DNA of 64,000 nucleotides from Sulfurirhabdus autotrophica (GTDB taxonomy: Bacteria; Pseudomonadota; Gammaproteobacteria; Burkholderiales; SMCO01), in NCBI RefSeq assembly GCF_004346685.1, contig NZ_SMCO01000010.1, positions 55,859 to 119,858 of the forward strand. Reading direction: 5' to 3'. Of the stretch, positions 25,694-34,824 are shown piece by piece. Every line of letters starts with the position of its first letter. The first letter of the stretch is position 1. Below the pieces are notes generated by a model. It was not told the DNA's origin. It was given only the letters and a program-made list of their open reading frames with translations, and ran no database searches. The translations under genes were made by a program, and so were the position numbers.

Positions 25694-26128
25694 ACGTTTT
25701 GCTCCAAAAAAATTGGGCAGGGTAGAAGCCCCTGATTTTAATAATTCGGTGTTAATTGATTAACTCTTTGTTCTTTATGAAGTTTTAATAATCCTCCTGG
25801 GCAGATTGAGAGCTAATTACCCAGCAGTCTGTCTGACTGCTGGCATTGGAAAATTCCGCACGCGAAGCATCAATTTGAGGCGTGGTTTCAAACAATATTT
25901 TTGAGTGGGGCTGATTGAATGAGAGAGCGATGGTCATCGCTGCATTAGTCTGCAGTATTTCAAGACTCTGGTCGCCTGTACCCTGTGACTGAACTTGTTT
26001 ATGAGTCTGAAAAGAGGCAACTGCCGATTGATCCACCTATCCAGATTCAATTGAATAAAATGCCAACCTGTTGGGCACAGAAGTTTTTTACTGGCAAACA
26101 TCACAAATACTCCCTGAAGTATTTTTTA

Positions 26129-26148
26129 AAAACCCAATATTGGGTTTT
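26129..26148. promoter_or_regulatory. 20-base perfect palindrome AAAACCCAATATTGGGTTTT
   Basis: The two halves are exact reverse complements, and another AACCCAAAAT follows at about 26153. It has no loop, which favours a dimeric repressor operator over a terminator. It lies 436 bases upstream of the BNR gene start and about 230-260 bases before the fnr-like gene. Confidence 0.45.
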
Positions 26149-26226
26149 ATTTAACCCAAAATAAAAATTGTATATTTATAAGGGTATTTTTTGACCCTAT
26201 AGTAGCTAAGGTTAATTCTTCACGCA

Positions 26227-26240
26227 TTGACAATTATCAA
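26227..26240 (+). promoter_or_regulatory. FNR-type box TTGACAATTATCAA with a class II promoter geometry
   Basis: It matches the FNR consensus TTGAT-N4-ATCAA at 9 of 10 fixed positions. A TAATAT -10 candidate at 26262-26267 predicts a start near 26274, which places the box centre at about -41, the activating class II position. The downstream gene encodes an FNR-type protein with a matching recognition helix, so autoregulation is likely. Confidence 0.55.
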
Positions 26241-26405
26241 TTTTCATGAACATTTGTTAATTAATATTGAAATATTTCTTTATGGGTTTATCTAGGGTGA
26301 ACTGAACAACTAACTTGTTAAATCAAAGAAACAATTAGCCTGTATTTGCATTCACTGGCATAGTAATGAATTGAAGTGTTACTCAGGCAATCACTATTTA
26401 CTGCT

Positions 26406-27128
26406 ATGAAAGCTGGCAACAAAAAATCCAAGTGCATAAATAAGGTTTGGGAAGGTCGAGCGGACTGTGTCAATTGTTCAATAAAAAGCCAGGTGCTTTT
26501 CTCTCAGATCCCGGAGGAAAAGCTTAATGATATGTTGGTTAATATTGATAATATGACTTACCCGACAGGCAGTGTCCTTTATCAATCAGGGGAAACTGAA
26601 GGCGTTGTTTTCACAATCCGGCAGGGGCTTGTCAAGTTGGTGAGATATTTGCCAAATGGCACACAACGTGCCGTAAGATTGTTTGGGCAGGGAGATGTTG
26701 TGGGAATGGAAGCGCTGCTAGGTCAAGCTTATCAACACACTGCGGTAGTTATTAGAGAATCCAAACTATGTAAAATTCCACTTGAGACAATTCAACTCCT
26801 TAAAAAGGAGCATCCTGACTTGAACCAGCAGATTATGTTGCGCTTTCAGAAGCAGTTGAATGAAGCTGACCGTTTCATTACAGAATTCTCCACAGGTACA
26901 GCTGAAGCACGGCTTGCAAGGCTATTACTATTTTTAAATAGTCCGAATCACGGAGTTTCTTGCGATGTGGTTAGCAGGGAAGAAATGGGTGAAATATTGG
27001 GTATTACCACAGAAACAGCTAGCCGTATCATGGCGGACTTCAAACGTCGGAGAATTATTTTCGATGTCCAGGAGTTCGGCAATAATTGCGATTTGGCTGC
27101 GCTCCGCCATATTGCTGATGATGTATAA
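26406..27128 (+). CDS. Crp/Fnr-family regulator with FNR-like cysteines
   Basis: 240 residues from the ATG at 26406; a GTG at 26376 could extend it by 10, and neither start has a clear binding site. A cyclic-nucleotide-like sensory domain (about 25-150), a dimer helix, and a winged helix with recognition sequence TTETASRIMADF. Its E, S and R match the FNR residues that read TTGAT. Cysteines C10, C21 and C24 plus C122 in SKLCKIPLETI align in kind with the four iron-sulfur ligands of FNR, the last in the same local sequence. The N-terminal spacing (C-x10-C-x2-C) differs from E. coli FNR (C-x2-C-x5-C). An oxygen- or NO-sensing activator is likely but unproven. Confidence 0.87.
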   Translation: MKAGNKKSKCINKVWEGRADCVNCSIKSQVLFSQIPEEKLNDMLVNIDNMTYPTGSVLYQSGETEGVVFTIRQGLVKLVRYLPNGTQRAVRLFGQGDVVGMEALLGQAYQHTAVVIRESKLCKIPLETIQLLKKEHPDLNQQIMLRFQKQLNEADRFITEFSTGTAEARLARLLLFLNSPNHGVSCDVVSREEMGEILGITTETASRIMADFKRRRIIFDVQEFGNNCDLAALRHIADDV

Positions 27129-27275
27129 GTTAAGTAATGTAGATTGCTAAATGACGCAATTTATACTGAAGCATGCAGGTAACTTTATCAAGATAAGCCT
27201 GAAAAGTGGCGCGCATCTCCCACCTCTGCTCACGACATTTGCCGTGGCAGAGGTAGTTTTTATTACAAATATGGG

Positions 27276-27950
27276 TTAATCAATTCGCTTGATTTCGATT
27301 TGAGCCACAGGATTGCGCCAGTCCAATTGGGCAGCATTCAATGTTCCACCGCTAACGCTGTGGATTCCTTCATGCACATGAACATAGCCCTCTGGTGCAG
27401 CCGGATTGTGGTTGGTATCGCCGCATGGTGGGCCAGGGATAAAGGCGCAAGTGTCAGAATTTGCCTCACTTCCTGCATCGTACCCTTGCGCTTCTACAGT
27501 GACTGAACCTCGACTTGGTGCGCTTACTCCGCGTATTGCCATGAATCCATCATTGGTCGTGGCTAGCATAGCGCCAATAGAGATCTCAGGAAATTTTTTT
27601 GTGGTCTCAATTTCGATGGTCTGGGATGCACCAGGCAAAATTCCCCCGCTTCCCAGCACTGTCTTGTAAACAGATGGCATTGATGCAGCTGCGCTCAGTA
27701 CCAGTGATCCGTTGCCAGCTTCTGCTAATTGGGCAAGTTCATAACTGGGTACGCCACCCAGGGTAAACATTTTGTAGTCGTCGTTGTGTGCAATGACTGC
27801 TGGTGGGGCGATGATCTGACCGCGTGTAATATTGGTAATGGTAATGGCGTAATGGCGAATTCCACCTTCATCTGCATAAGTTGCTGGAATCGAAAAAAAT
27901 GCACTGGCGGTAATAGCGGCAGCCATGATTGATAATAGGGGTTTTTTCAT
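27276..27950 (-). CDS. Secreted spondin_N-domain protein
   Basis: 224 residues from the ATG at 27950 (AAGGAG 7 bases upstream). A signal peptide ends near ATYADE at about residue 26; the rest is one spondin_N-like domain: an IRHYAITITNITRGQ first strand, the AEAGN/L helix and YVHVHEGIHSVSG near the end. Bacterial spondin proteins are small periplasmic or surface proteins that probably bind calcium or matrix; no enzyme function is known. It lies alone, downstream of and convergent with the fnr-like gene. Confidence 0.85.
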   Translation of the reverse strand: MKKPLLSIMAAAITASAFFSIPATYADEGGIRHYAITITNITRGQIIAPPAVIAHNDDYKMFTLGGVPSYELAQLAEAGNGSLVLSAAASMPSVYKTVLGSGGILPGASQTIEIETTKKFPEISIGAMLATTNDGFMAIRGVSAPSRGSVTVEAQGYDAGSEANSDTCAFIPGPPCGDTNHNPAAPEGYVHVHEGIHSVSGGTLNAAQLDWRNPVAQIEIKRID

Positions 27951-28098
27951 GATGATCTCCTTGTGATTTAGAAATGTCGTTGGAAACGGGCCTGGCATCG
28001 TCTGCCTTATTCCGTTCAAATACATCATCGCAGCTTAAAATCACAGGGTTATCACGGAAATATCACATTTTTATCACAGCGTATAGATATTAACTTGA

Positions 28099-29583
28099 TC
28101 AGGGCTTTGCTACAGGCAAAGTGAAAGAAAAAGTGGTTCCAACACTGACTTCACTTTGCACTTTTATTTCGCTGCCGTGGAGCTCCAGTATGCGTTTTGC
28201 AATGGCGAGCCCAAGGCCGGTTGAATCTGGTTGATGTCGGGAAATTCGTGACAGCCGGTATGCATGGTTGAATAGTAAGGGCAATTCATCGGGTGAAATG
28301 CCGCAACCGGTATCCGAGATGCTTACGTTAACTTTGTCGCGATGCAGAACCAGTGTTACCCATACACTGCCACCTGATGGCGTAAAACGTAGAGCATTGT
28401 CGATTAAATTTACAAGCACACGCTCAATCATGCCGATATCTGCCTGAACAAAAGGGAGCGTGGAACAGGGAGCAGAACTCAGGTGAATACCCCGTTTTTT
28501 GGCGGACAATTCCAGTTTCTGCACAACATCCTGAGCTAATTCACTCAATGAGAAATTTTCAGGAGCAGGTTGAACCTCATGGCATTCCAGTTTGGCCAGC
28601 TCAAAAAATTGACTGACCAGATAACCGAGACGATGGCTTTCATTGATAGCCGTTTCCAGGTATTTTTCCTGATCTTCACGCGTCAGGCAATTTGACTTGA
28701 GCTGCAATGTTTCCAGGTAACCCTGCATAGAGGTGAGCGGTGTACGAAGATCGTGTGAGATATTGGCCACCAGTTCGCGCCGCATGGTATCGGTCTGTTT
28801 AAGTAATTGTAATTGCTGCGCGATCTTTTCTGCCATTTCCTTGAAGGCAAAGGTAAGCTGATTAATTTCGTCAAATTGATTGCTGGATGTGTTTAACGCA
28901 AGCAGTTTTTGAGGTGCGTAGCTGTGCTGTTTGAAATGGGCAACTGAATGAGTCAGTTTACGTAAACGTTTGGTCAATACGCCAAATATGAGCAGGCCCG
29001 CAGCCGCAGCAATGGCGATTGCAAGCCCAATCATCCAGGCGCTTCCTCGCAAAACATAGCTACGTTGTAGTGCTTGTGAAATGGTGGAATACTCTTCGCT
29101 AGCCAGGATGATATAAAGATAACCTTGCGCACCTTTCAGATCAGTAATCTGGGCAACAGAAAAAATTTTACGTTGTGCAGGGTCACGTGGGTCATCCCCA
29201 AAAAGGGGAAGGGCAGCAGCACCCGTCAGAAAAGTCTGAATGGGCTGCATATCAATGCTGTTGCTTTTGACTTTGCCCGGTGGGGCCGAAAATGCCAGTA
29301 TTTCCCCTTTGAGATTGATCAGATAGAGCTCAATGCTGGGGTTGATTACCATCAGCATATGGAATACTTCTTCCAATGCGGATTGGTTGACTCGGCCATC
29401 TTGTAAAAGAAGCTTTTCTTTCACAATGTGCTGTGCCAGATCACGATTCAGTTTTTGGCTGACCTCCTGTTGGTATAACGTAGTGGAATAATGGGTCACA
29501 GCCAGAAAGATCAAGCCGATCAGACACAGCAGCGCCAGCAAGGTAGCGGAAAGTTTGCCGTACAAGGTTTGCAGTATCTTCAT
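28099..29583 (-). CDS. Sensor histidine kinase
   Basis: 494 residues. Transmembrane helices at about 12-30 and 183-204 enclose a sensor domain of about 150 residues. A HAMP region (about 205-260) is followed by HisKA with H277 in ANISHDLRTPLTS, the N box LVNLIDNALRFTPSGG, G1 SDTGCGIS and G2 GLGLAIAKRI. The start at 29583 overlaps the response-regulator stop by four bases (ATGA), so translation is coupled. The extracytoplasmic signal is unknown; the next genes suggest an envelope or protein-folding stress link, but that is only positional. Confidence 0.93.
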   Translation of the reverse strand: MKILQTLYGKLSATLLALLCLIGLIFLAVTHYSTTLYQQEVSQKLNRDLAQHIVKEKLLLQDGRVNQSALEEVFHMLMVINPSIELYLINLKGEILAFSAPPGKVKSNSIDMQPIQTFLTGAAALPLFGDDPRDPAQRKIFSVAQITDLKGAQGYLYIILASEEYSTISQALQRSYVLRGSAWMIGLAIAIAAAAGLLIFGVLTKRLRKLTHSVAHFKQHSYAPQKLLALNTSSNQFDEINQLTFAFKEMAEKIAQQLQLLKQTDTMRRELVANISHDLRTPLTSMQGYLETLQLKSNCLTREDQEKYLETAINESHRLGYLVSQFFELAKLECHEVQPAPENFSLSELAQDVVQKLELSAKKRGIHLSSAPCSTLPFVQADIGMIERVLVNLIDNALRFTPSGGSVWVTLVLHRDKVNVSISDTGCGISPDELPLLFNHAYRLSRISRHQPDSTGLGLAIAKRILELHGSEIKVQSEVSVGTTFSFTLPVAKP

Positions 29584-30290
29584 CCCGGTAATGCATGCTG
29601 ATCGCGAAATTTGTAACCTACACTCCAAACGGTCAGAATGTGCTGGGGCTTCGCTGGATTGGTTTCAATCTTGGTGCGAAGTCGGTTAATGTGAGAATTG
29701 ACGGTATGCTCATACCCTTCATGCCCATACCCCCAAACTCTATCCAGTAGCTGAGCGCGTGTAAAAACCTGACCCGGATTTTGTACAAAGTACGACAGCA
29801 GATCAAATTCCTTCGCTGTCAGATCAACTGGTTTGCCTTCAACCACCACTTCATGCCGACCAAAGTCGATGCTGAGTTCTTTGGCTTGAATCAGGCGGAT
29901 ATCTTCAGGTTTGTTGCTCAGTGCATCCAGACGGCGGAAAATCGCTTTAACCCGGGCGACCAGTTCCATAATGCTGAAAGGCTTGGTGAGGTAGTCGTCT
30001 GCCCCAATTTCCAGTCCCAGCACCCGGTCAATTTCAGAAGATCGGGCTGTTAACATTAAAATAGGCACGTAATTTGACTGGCTGCGAAGATGGCGACATA
30101 TGTCCAGCCCGCTCATGCCGGGGAGCATCAGATCAAGGATCACCATGTCAAATTCCCCAGCCTCAGCCTGGGATAAACCGTCTGTTCCCGTTCTTTCCAC
30201 AACAACCGTATGCCCAAGATCACGTAGATGGAGTTCAACCAGGTAAGCAATTTCAGGGTTATCTTCGACGATAAGAATTTTACGATTCAT
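29580..30290 (-). CDS. OmpR-family response regulator
   Basis: 236 residues from the ATG at 30290 (a GTG at 30296 is possible). Receiver domain with D10-like acidic pocket (VEDN), phosphoacceptor D53 in VILDLMLPG and Lys in LTKPFSI. The C-terminal winged helix includes LTAKEFDLLSYF and RTKIETNPAKP. It is translationally coupled to the histidine kinase. It is closest in feel to the BaeR/RegX-type OmpR regulators; the specific regulon is not determinable. Confidence 0.94.
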   Translation of the reverse strand: MNRKILIVEDNPEIAYLVELHLRDLGHTVVVERTGTDGLSQAEAGEFDMVILDLMLPGMSGLDICRHLRSQSNYVPILMLTARSSEIDRVLGLEIGADDYLTKPFSIMELVARVKAIFRRLDALSNKPEDIRLIQAKELSIDFGRHEVVVEGKPVDLTAKEFDLLSYFVQNPGQVFTRAQLLDRVWGYGHEGYEHTVNSHINRLRTKIETNPAKPQHILTVWSVGYKFRDQHALPG

Positions 30291-30570
30291 GACCACCTAT
30301 CCTCTGACCACTTTGTATTCCAGTTAATAAATGAACAGCCTAATATCCCTAGACTGGGGGATTTAGAAAGCCCACAAGTTAGTCGATTGAAAATAGCATT
30401 CCTTACATTTGTAGGGCTGAGCGTAATGAAACTAGCTGTTATTTAGTATTCAGGCTGCTATAAATAAATACTGAGGTATTGAATAGAAAAAAATAGTCCC
30501 TATATCAATACTAGAAGGGCGCATAAGCGCAGTCATTCATTTTTATCTGGAATAAACGAAGGAGAAAGCA

Positions 30571-30999
30571 ATGTCTAATTTAGTTCGTCGCGATCCATTT
30601 GCTCTTGATGATGTGTTCGATGATTTGTTCAAAGGTTTTTTTGTGCGTCCGGTCCATTTTGAAGGGCAGCAGCAAGTCCAGATTAAGACAGACGTGAAGG
30701 AAGATGATAAATCCTATACCATTCATGCTGAAATTCCTGGCGTAAAGAAGGAAGATATTCAAATATCTATTGATGGTAACCAGGTATCAATCAGCGCCGA
30801 AGTGAAAAAAGAGACAGAAGAAAAAGAAGGTGAAAAGCTGTTGCGCAGTGAGCGTTATTTTGGTCAGGCTTATCGCAGTTATACGCTGGGCCAGGATATT
30901 GATGACAGCGCAGCGCAAGCAAAGTACACAGATGGCATTCTTGAACTGACGCTGCCTAAAAAAGCGGCATCTTCAGCTAAAAAGCTGACTGTTCAGTAA
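30571..30999 (+). CDS. Hsp20 family small heat-shock protein
   Basis: 142 residues with an alpha-crystallin domain at about 35-130 (DVKEDDKSYTIHAEIPGVKKEDIQ, written here only as a landmark around residues 41-60, and GILELTLPKK at about 124-133). The typical N-terminal LVRRDPFALDD matches Hsp20 proteins of environmental proteobacteria. It has an excellent binding site (AAGGAG) and its own terminator. ATP-independent holdase in the cytoplasm. Confidence 0.93.
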   Translation: MSNLVRRDPFALDDVFDDLFKGFFVRPVHFEGQQQVQIKTDVKEDDKSYTIHAEIPGVKKEDIQISIDGNQVSISAEVKKETEEKEGEKLLRSERYFGQAYRSYTLGQDIDDSAAQAKYTDGILELTLPKKAASSAKKLTVQ

Positions 31000-31019
31000 C
31001 ATTGACTGTCTGAATCCAA

Positions 31020-31060
31020 AGCCTCTTACCCTTAACCAGGGCAAGAGGCTTTTTTGTTTT
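31020..31060 (+). terminator. Intrinsic terminator after hsp20
   Basis: AGCCTCTT (31020-31027) pairs with AAGAGGCT (31043-31050), with an inner CCC/GGG pair, followed by a T-rich run to 31060. Confidence 0.9.
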
Positions 31061-31090
31061 GCCTTACTCGGTGTAAAATGAACGGGTTAA

Positions 31091-32011
<921 letters not shown>

Positions 32012-32077
32012 CAAAGAGCTGGCAACGGTTTCGTTAGTCTGTGGCAGCTAAGCCAAAATAAAGCGTATTGGAAAAAA

Positions 32078-32728
32078 TTGAAATCCTGTAAAACCTGGGT
32101 GTTTGATCTCGACAATACGCTACACAATGCCTCGCCGCATATTTTTCCTCATATTAATCGGGCCATGACCGATTATTTGAAAACTCATTTAGGGCTGGAA
32201 GAAGAGGAGGCCAATCAGTTGCGGATGCAGTATTGGCATCGCTATGGCGCCACTCTGTCAGGACTGATCAGGCATCATAATACGGATCCCCACCATTTTC
32301 TCTGGCACACTCACCAATTTCCTGCGTTGGGGAAAATGCTTCAGTCCGAGAAAATTTTGCGGCACACACTCAATAATCTGCCCGGTCAGAAAGTATTGTT
32401 TTCCAATGCGCCGGCACATTATTCTCAAGCGGTTTTACGATTGCTGAATATCTCGGATTTATTTCAAAAGGTATTTACCATTGAATCTACACGGTTTCGG
32501 CCAAAGCCGGATAGCTATGGATTTTATCGGCTATTCAGACAAATGCAGTTGCTCCCAAAGCAATGTATTATGGTAGAAGATACACTTGTAAATCTAAAAA
32601 TAGCCAAAAAACTTGGCATGAAAACGGTATGGGTGAGTCCGTTGGTCAAGTGTCCGAGCTATGTGGATGTGAGTGTGAGATCCGTAACACAATTGCCTAA
32701 AATGCTGCATCATTTAGGACATTTCTAA
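32078..32728 (+). CDS. Pyrimidine 5'-nucleotidase, HAD superfamily
   Basis: 216 residues. HAD motif I FDLDNTLHN, motif II LFSNAP, motif III with KPD and motif IV VEDTLVNL. The SDT1/PyrF-like arrangement WVFDLDNTLH is typical of predicted pyrimidine 5'-nucleotidases that lie between argB and slmA in betaproteobacteria. The start is a TTG at 32078 with no strong binding site, supported by family length. Confidence 0.87.
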   Translation: MKSCKTWVFDLDNTLHNASPHIFPHINRAMTDYLKTHLGLEEEEANQLRMQYWHRYGATLSGLIRHHNTDPHHFLWHTHQFPALGKMLQSEKILRHTLNNLPGQKVLFSNAPAHYSQAVLRLLNISDLFQKVFTIESTRFRPKPDSYGFYRLFRQMQLLPKQCIMVEDTLVNLKIAKKLGMKTVWVSPLVKCPSYVDVSVRSVTQLPKMLHHLGHF

Positions 32729-32763
32729 AATATCTGTCAGACAAGAGCGAAAGGGGAGTTTTA

Positions 32764-33336
32764 ATGGCTGCAAAACCGGGTGAAAGGAAAATGCAAATTC
32801 TGCAAACCTTGGCAGAAATGCTGCAAAAACCACAAGGCACAAAAATCACAACCGCTGCGCTTGCCGCTAAGCTGGATGTGTCAGAAGCTGCACTTTACCG
32901 ACATTTTGCCAGCAAAGCGCAAATGTTCGAAGGGTTGATTGAGTTTATCGAGCAAACGTTGTTTGGGTTGATCAATAAAATCACCGTTGATGAGCAGTCG
33001 GGTGTTAAACAACTGGAAGCGACGTTATCGTTACTGTTGGCATTCCCCAAAAAAAATCCCGGTATGACCCGCGTTCTGATTGGCGATGCGCTGGTCAACG
33101 AAGATGAACGTCTGCAGGTGAGGATCAATCAATTGCATGATCGTCTGGAAGCAACTATACGACAAAGTCTGCGTATTGCAGCAACGCAACAGGAAATTGC
33201 CAGTAATATCGATGCAGGCGCACAGGCTAATTTGATTATCTGTTATGTGATTGGTCGTTGGCATCAGTTTGCCAAGAGCGGCTTTAAACGCGAGCCTATG
33301 GAATATTGGCAAGCGCAGTGGCCACAGTTGCTATAA
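32764..33336 (+). CDS. slmA: SlmA: nucleoid occlusion factor
   Basis: 190-residue TetR-family protein starting MAAKPGERKMQILQTLAEML, with the helix-turn-helix VSEAALYRHFASKAQMFEGL typical of SlmA. It binds SlmA sites on DNA and blocks FtsZ assembly over the nucleoid. It follows the HAD nucleotidase by 36 bases and shares its direction. Confidence 0.94.
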   Translation: MAAKPGERKMQILQTLAEMLQKPQGTKITTAALAAKLDVSEAALYRHFASKAQMFEGLIEFIEQTLFGLINKITVDEQSGVKQLEATLSLLLAFPKKNPGMTRVLIGDALVNEDERLQVRINQLHDRLEATIRQSLRIAATQQEIASNIDAGAQANLIICYVIGRWHQFAKSGFKREPMEYWQAQWPQLL

Positions 33337-33427
33337 CTGGTTAAAGGGCAGCTTGAATCAGCTAAAAATTGAAATGGATGCTTGTCTTTTTACAGGAATG
33401 ACTTTGTTTTCTGTTGTGAGCATCTGA

Positions 33428-34180
33428 TTATTTATCGGAGCCGCACACCGGGCAAGCCTGATCTTTTTTTAGTTTGATTGACCGCCATTCCATTGTGAGT
33501 GCATCCAGTAAAAGCAGACGGCCTTGCAGTGTTTGACCGATGCCCATTAACAGTTTGAGGGCTTCGGCAGCCTGCATGGTGCCGATGATCCCTACCAGGG
33601 GTGAAAAAACCCCGTTCTCCGCACAACGCACTTCATCCGCACCCTCAGTTTCAGGGAATAGACAATGGTAACAAGGGCTATCTCCCTCGCGTAAGTTGAA
33701 AACCGTAATTTGTCCGTCAAATCTAACAGCAGCACCCGAAACCAGTGGTTTTTTATGAACCACACACGCGCGATTCACGGCATGACGCGTTGCAAAATTA
33801 TCGCTAGCATCCAGCACCACATCCGCACTGCTGACCAGTTGCATTAATTCGGCTTCATCAATACGTCGGGGTAGTGCTGTCACAATAATTTCGGGGTTGA
33901 TAGCCAGTAAAGATTGTTTGGCGGAATCAGCCTTATTCAATCCGACTGCTTCAGTACGGTGAACAATCTGGCGTTGCAGATTGGTGAGGTCGACTACATC
34001 CCCATCACAAACCGTCAACTTGCCGACGCCGCTGGCTGCCAGGTAGAGCGCGACTGGAGAGCCAAGGCCCCCTGCACCAATAATCAAGGCGTGGGATTGC
34101 GATAATTTCTCCTGCCCTTCAATTCCGATCTGGGGAAGCAGAATGTGCCGGCTATATCGTAGAAGCTGATTGTCATTCAT
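33428..34180 (-). CDS. moeB: Molybdopterin-synthase adenylyltransferase (MoeB/ThiF family)
   Basis: 250 residues. ATP-binding GAGGLGSP near residue 36, DLTNLQRQ near 65, and a structural zinc site formed by C-x2-C pairs, CYHC near residue 172 and CPVC near residue 244. There is no C-terminal rhodanese domain. It adenylates MoaD (or a ThiS-like partner) for sulfur transfer. No moaD is adjacent, so partner choice is uncertain. Gene order moeB-(hypothetical)-ctpA-envC-gpmI is usual in betaproteobacteria. Confidence 0.9.
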   Translation of the reverse strand: MNDNQLLRYSRHILLPQIGIEGQEKLSQSHALIIGAGGLGSPVALYLAASGVGKLTVCDGDVVDLTNLQRQIVHRTEAVGLNKADSAKQSLLAINPEIIVTALPRRIDEAELMQLVSSADVVLDASDNFATRHAVNRACVVHKKPLVSGAAVRFDGQITVFNLREGDSPCYHCLFPETEGADEVRCAENGVFSPLVGIIGTMQAAEALKLLMGIGQTLQGRLLLLDALTMEWRSIKLKKDQACPVCGSDK

Positions 34181-34273
34181 TGGAAGTTGTTGCTGGATTG
34201 GCTCGAAGTGCTTAAAAAGGGATGCTATTCAGACATCAGCTAAGATAATTCAAGATTTTGACTGACTTGCTTG

Positions 34274-34633
34274 TTATCGATATTCCCGCCACTCAACAGG
34301 GGTATCATCATGATCGCCGTGGGGGTGGTGTTCGTAAGCCTGCACAAAGATCTGATGGTTTTTAGTCTGTCTTTCAGGAACTTTTAAATTGTGCCGCTGA
34401 ATGTCTTCACAGTAATAGGCCAGTGCACGTTTTATTTTCTGCAACAAACTATTGTCCAGATGAAAGTTTTGTTCAATTAATGCATTTTCAATGCCTTTAA
34501 GCGTGAAATGCATTACATCGTACTTAACGATTACCGCATATTTATGAGGGGAGAGTTCTACTTCGATATCGCTCAGGCCGCCTAACAGCATAAGAACCTG
34601 CTCAGCCTGATTCGGAGGAAGCGGGCTGAACAT
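34274..34633 (-). CDS. Conserved-looking protein with a heavy-metal-associated-like fold, no metal cysteines
   Basis: 119 residues from the ATG at 34633 (weak AGAGAA site); an ATG at 34669 would add 12. The first 70 residues show an alternating beta-alpha pattern (EQVLMLLGGLSDIEVELS, KYAVIVKYDV, LKGIENALIEQNFHLD) like ferredoxin-fold HMA domains but without Cys-x2-Cys. The tail is His/Asp-rich (YEHHPHGDHDDTP). I know no function; the His/Asp tail could bind metal. Located between moeB and ctpA. Confidence 0.6.
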   Translation of the reverse strand: MFSPLPPNQAEQVLMLLGGLSDIEVELSPHKYAVIVKYDVMHFTLKGIENALIEQNFHLDNSLLQKIKRALAYYCEDIQRHNLKVPERQTKNHQIFVQAYEHHPHGDHDDTPVEWREYR

Positions 34634-34824
34634 GATTTCTCTGGTCTTGATCAAATCACAAGGCTGCATGATGCGTAGTCCCCTTGGGTTGCGGCATCGC
34701 GCTATGGGGTGCCGCAAATGTGCAGGGCAACAAGCCCTTCATTCTTTATGGGTTCAGTATAGCCGAAAACCTACCATAAAGAATATGCCTTCATACTTTA
34801 ATGTTGGCGCACCCCAAACCGTTG

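Larger units (their letters stand above)
25694..26375. other. 682-base intergenic region between the BNR gene and the fnr-like gene
   Basis: Contains the promoters of the two divergent genes. A GTG-initiated frame of 83 codons on the minus strand (25785-26036) is possible but unsupported. Notable are a 20-base perfect palindrome (26129-26148) and an FNR-type box (26227-26240), both listed separately; AT-rich from 26120. Confidence 0.6.

Noticed and set aside
25785..26036. 83-codon minus-strand GTG frame upstream of the BNR protein
   Set aside because: No homology recognised, weak start, and it lies in a promoter region. A real small protein cannot be excluded.
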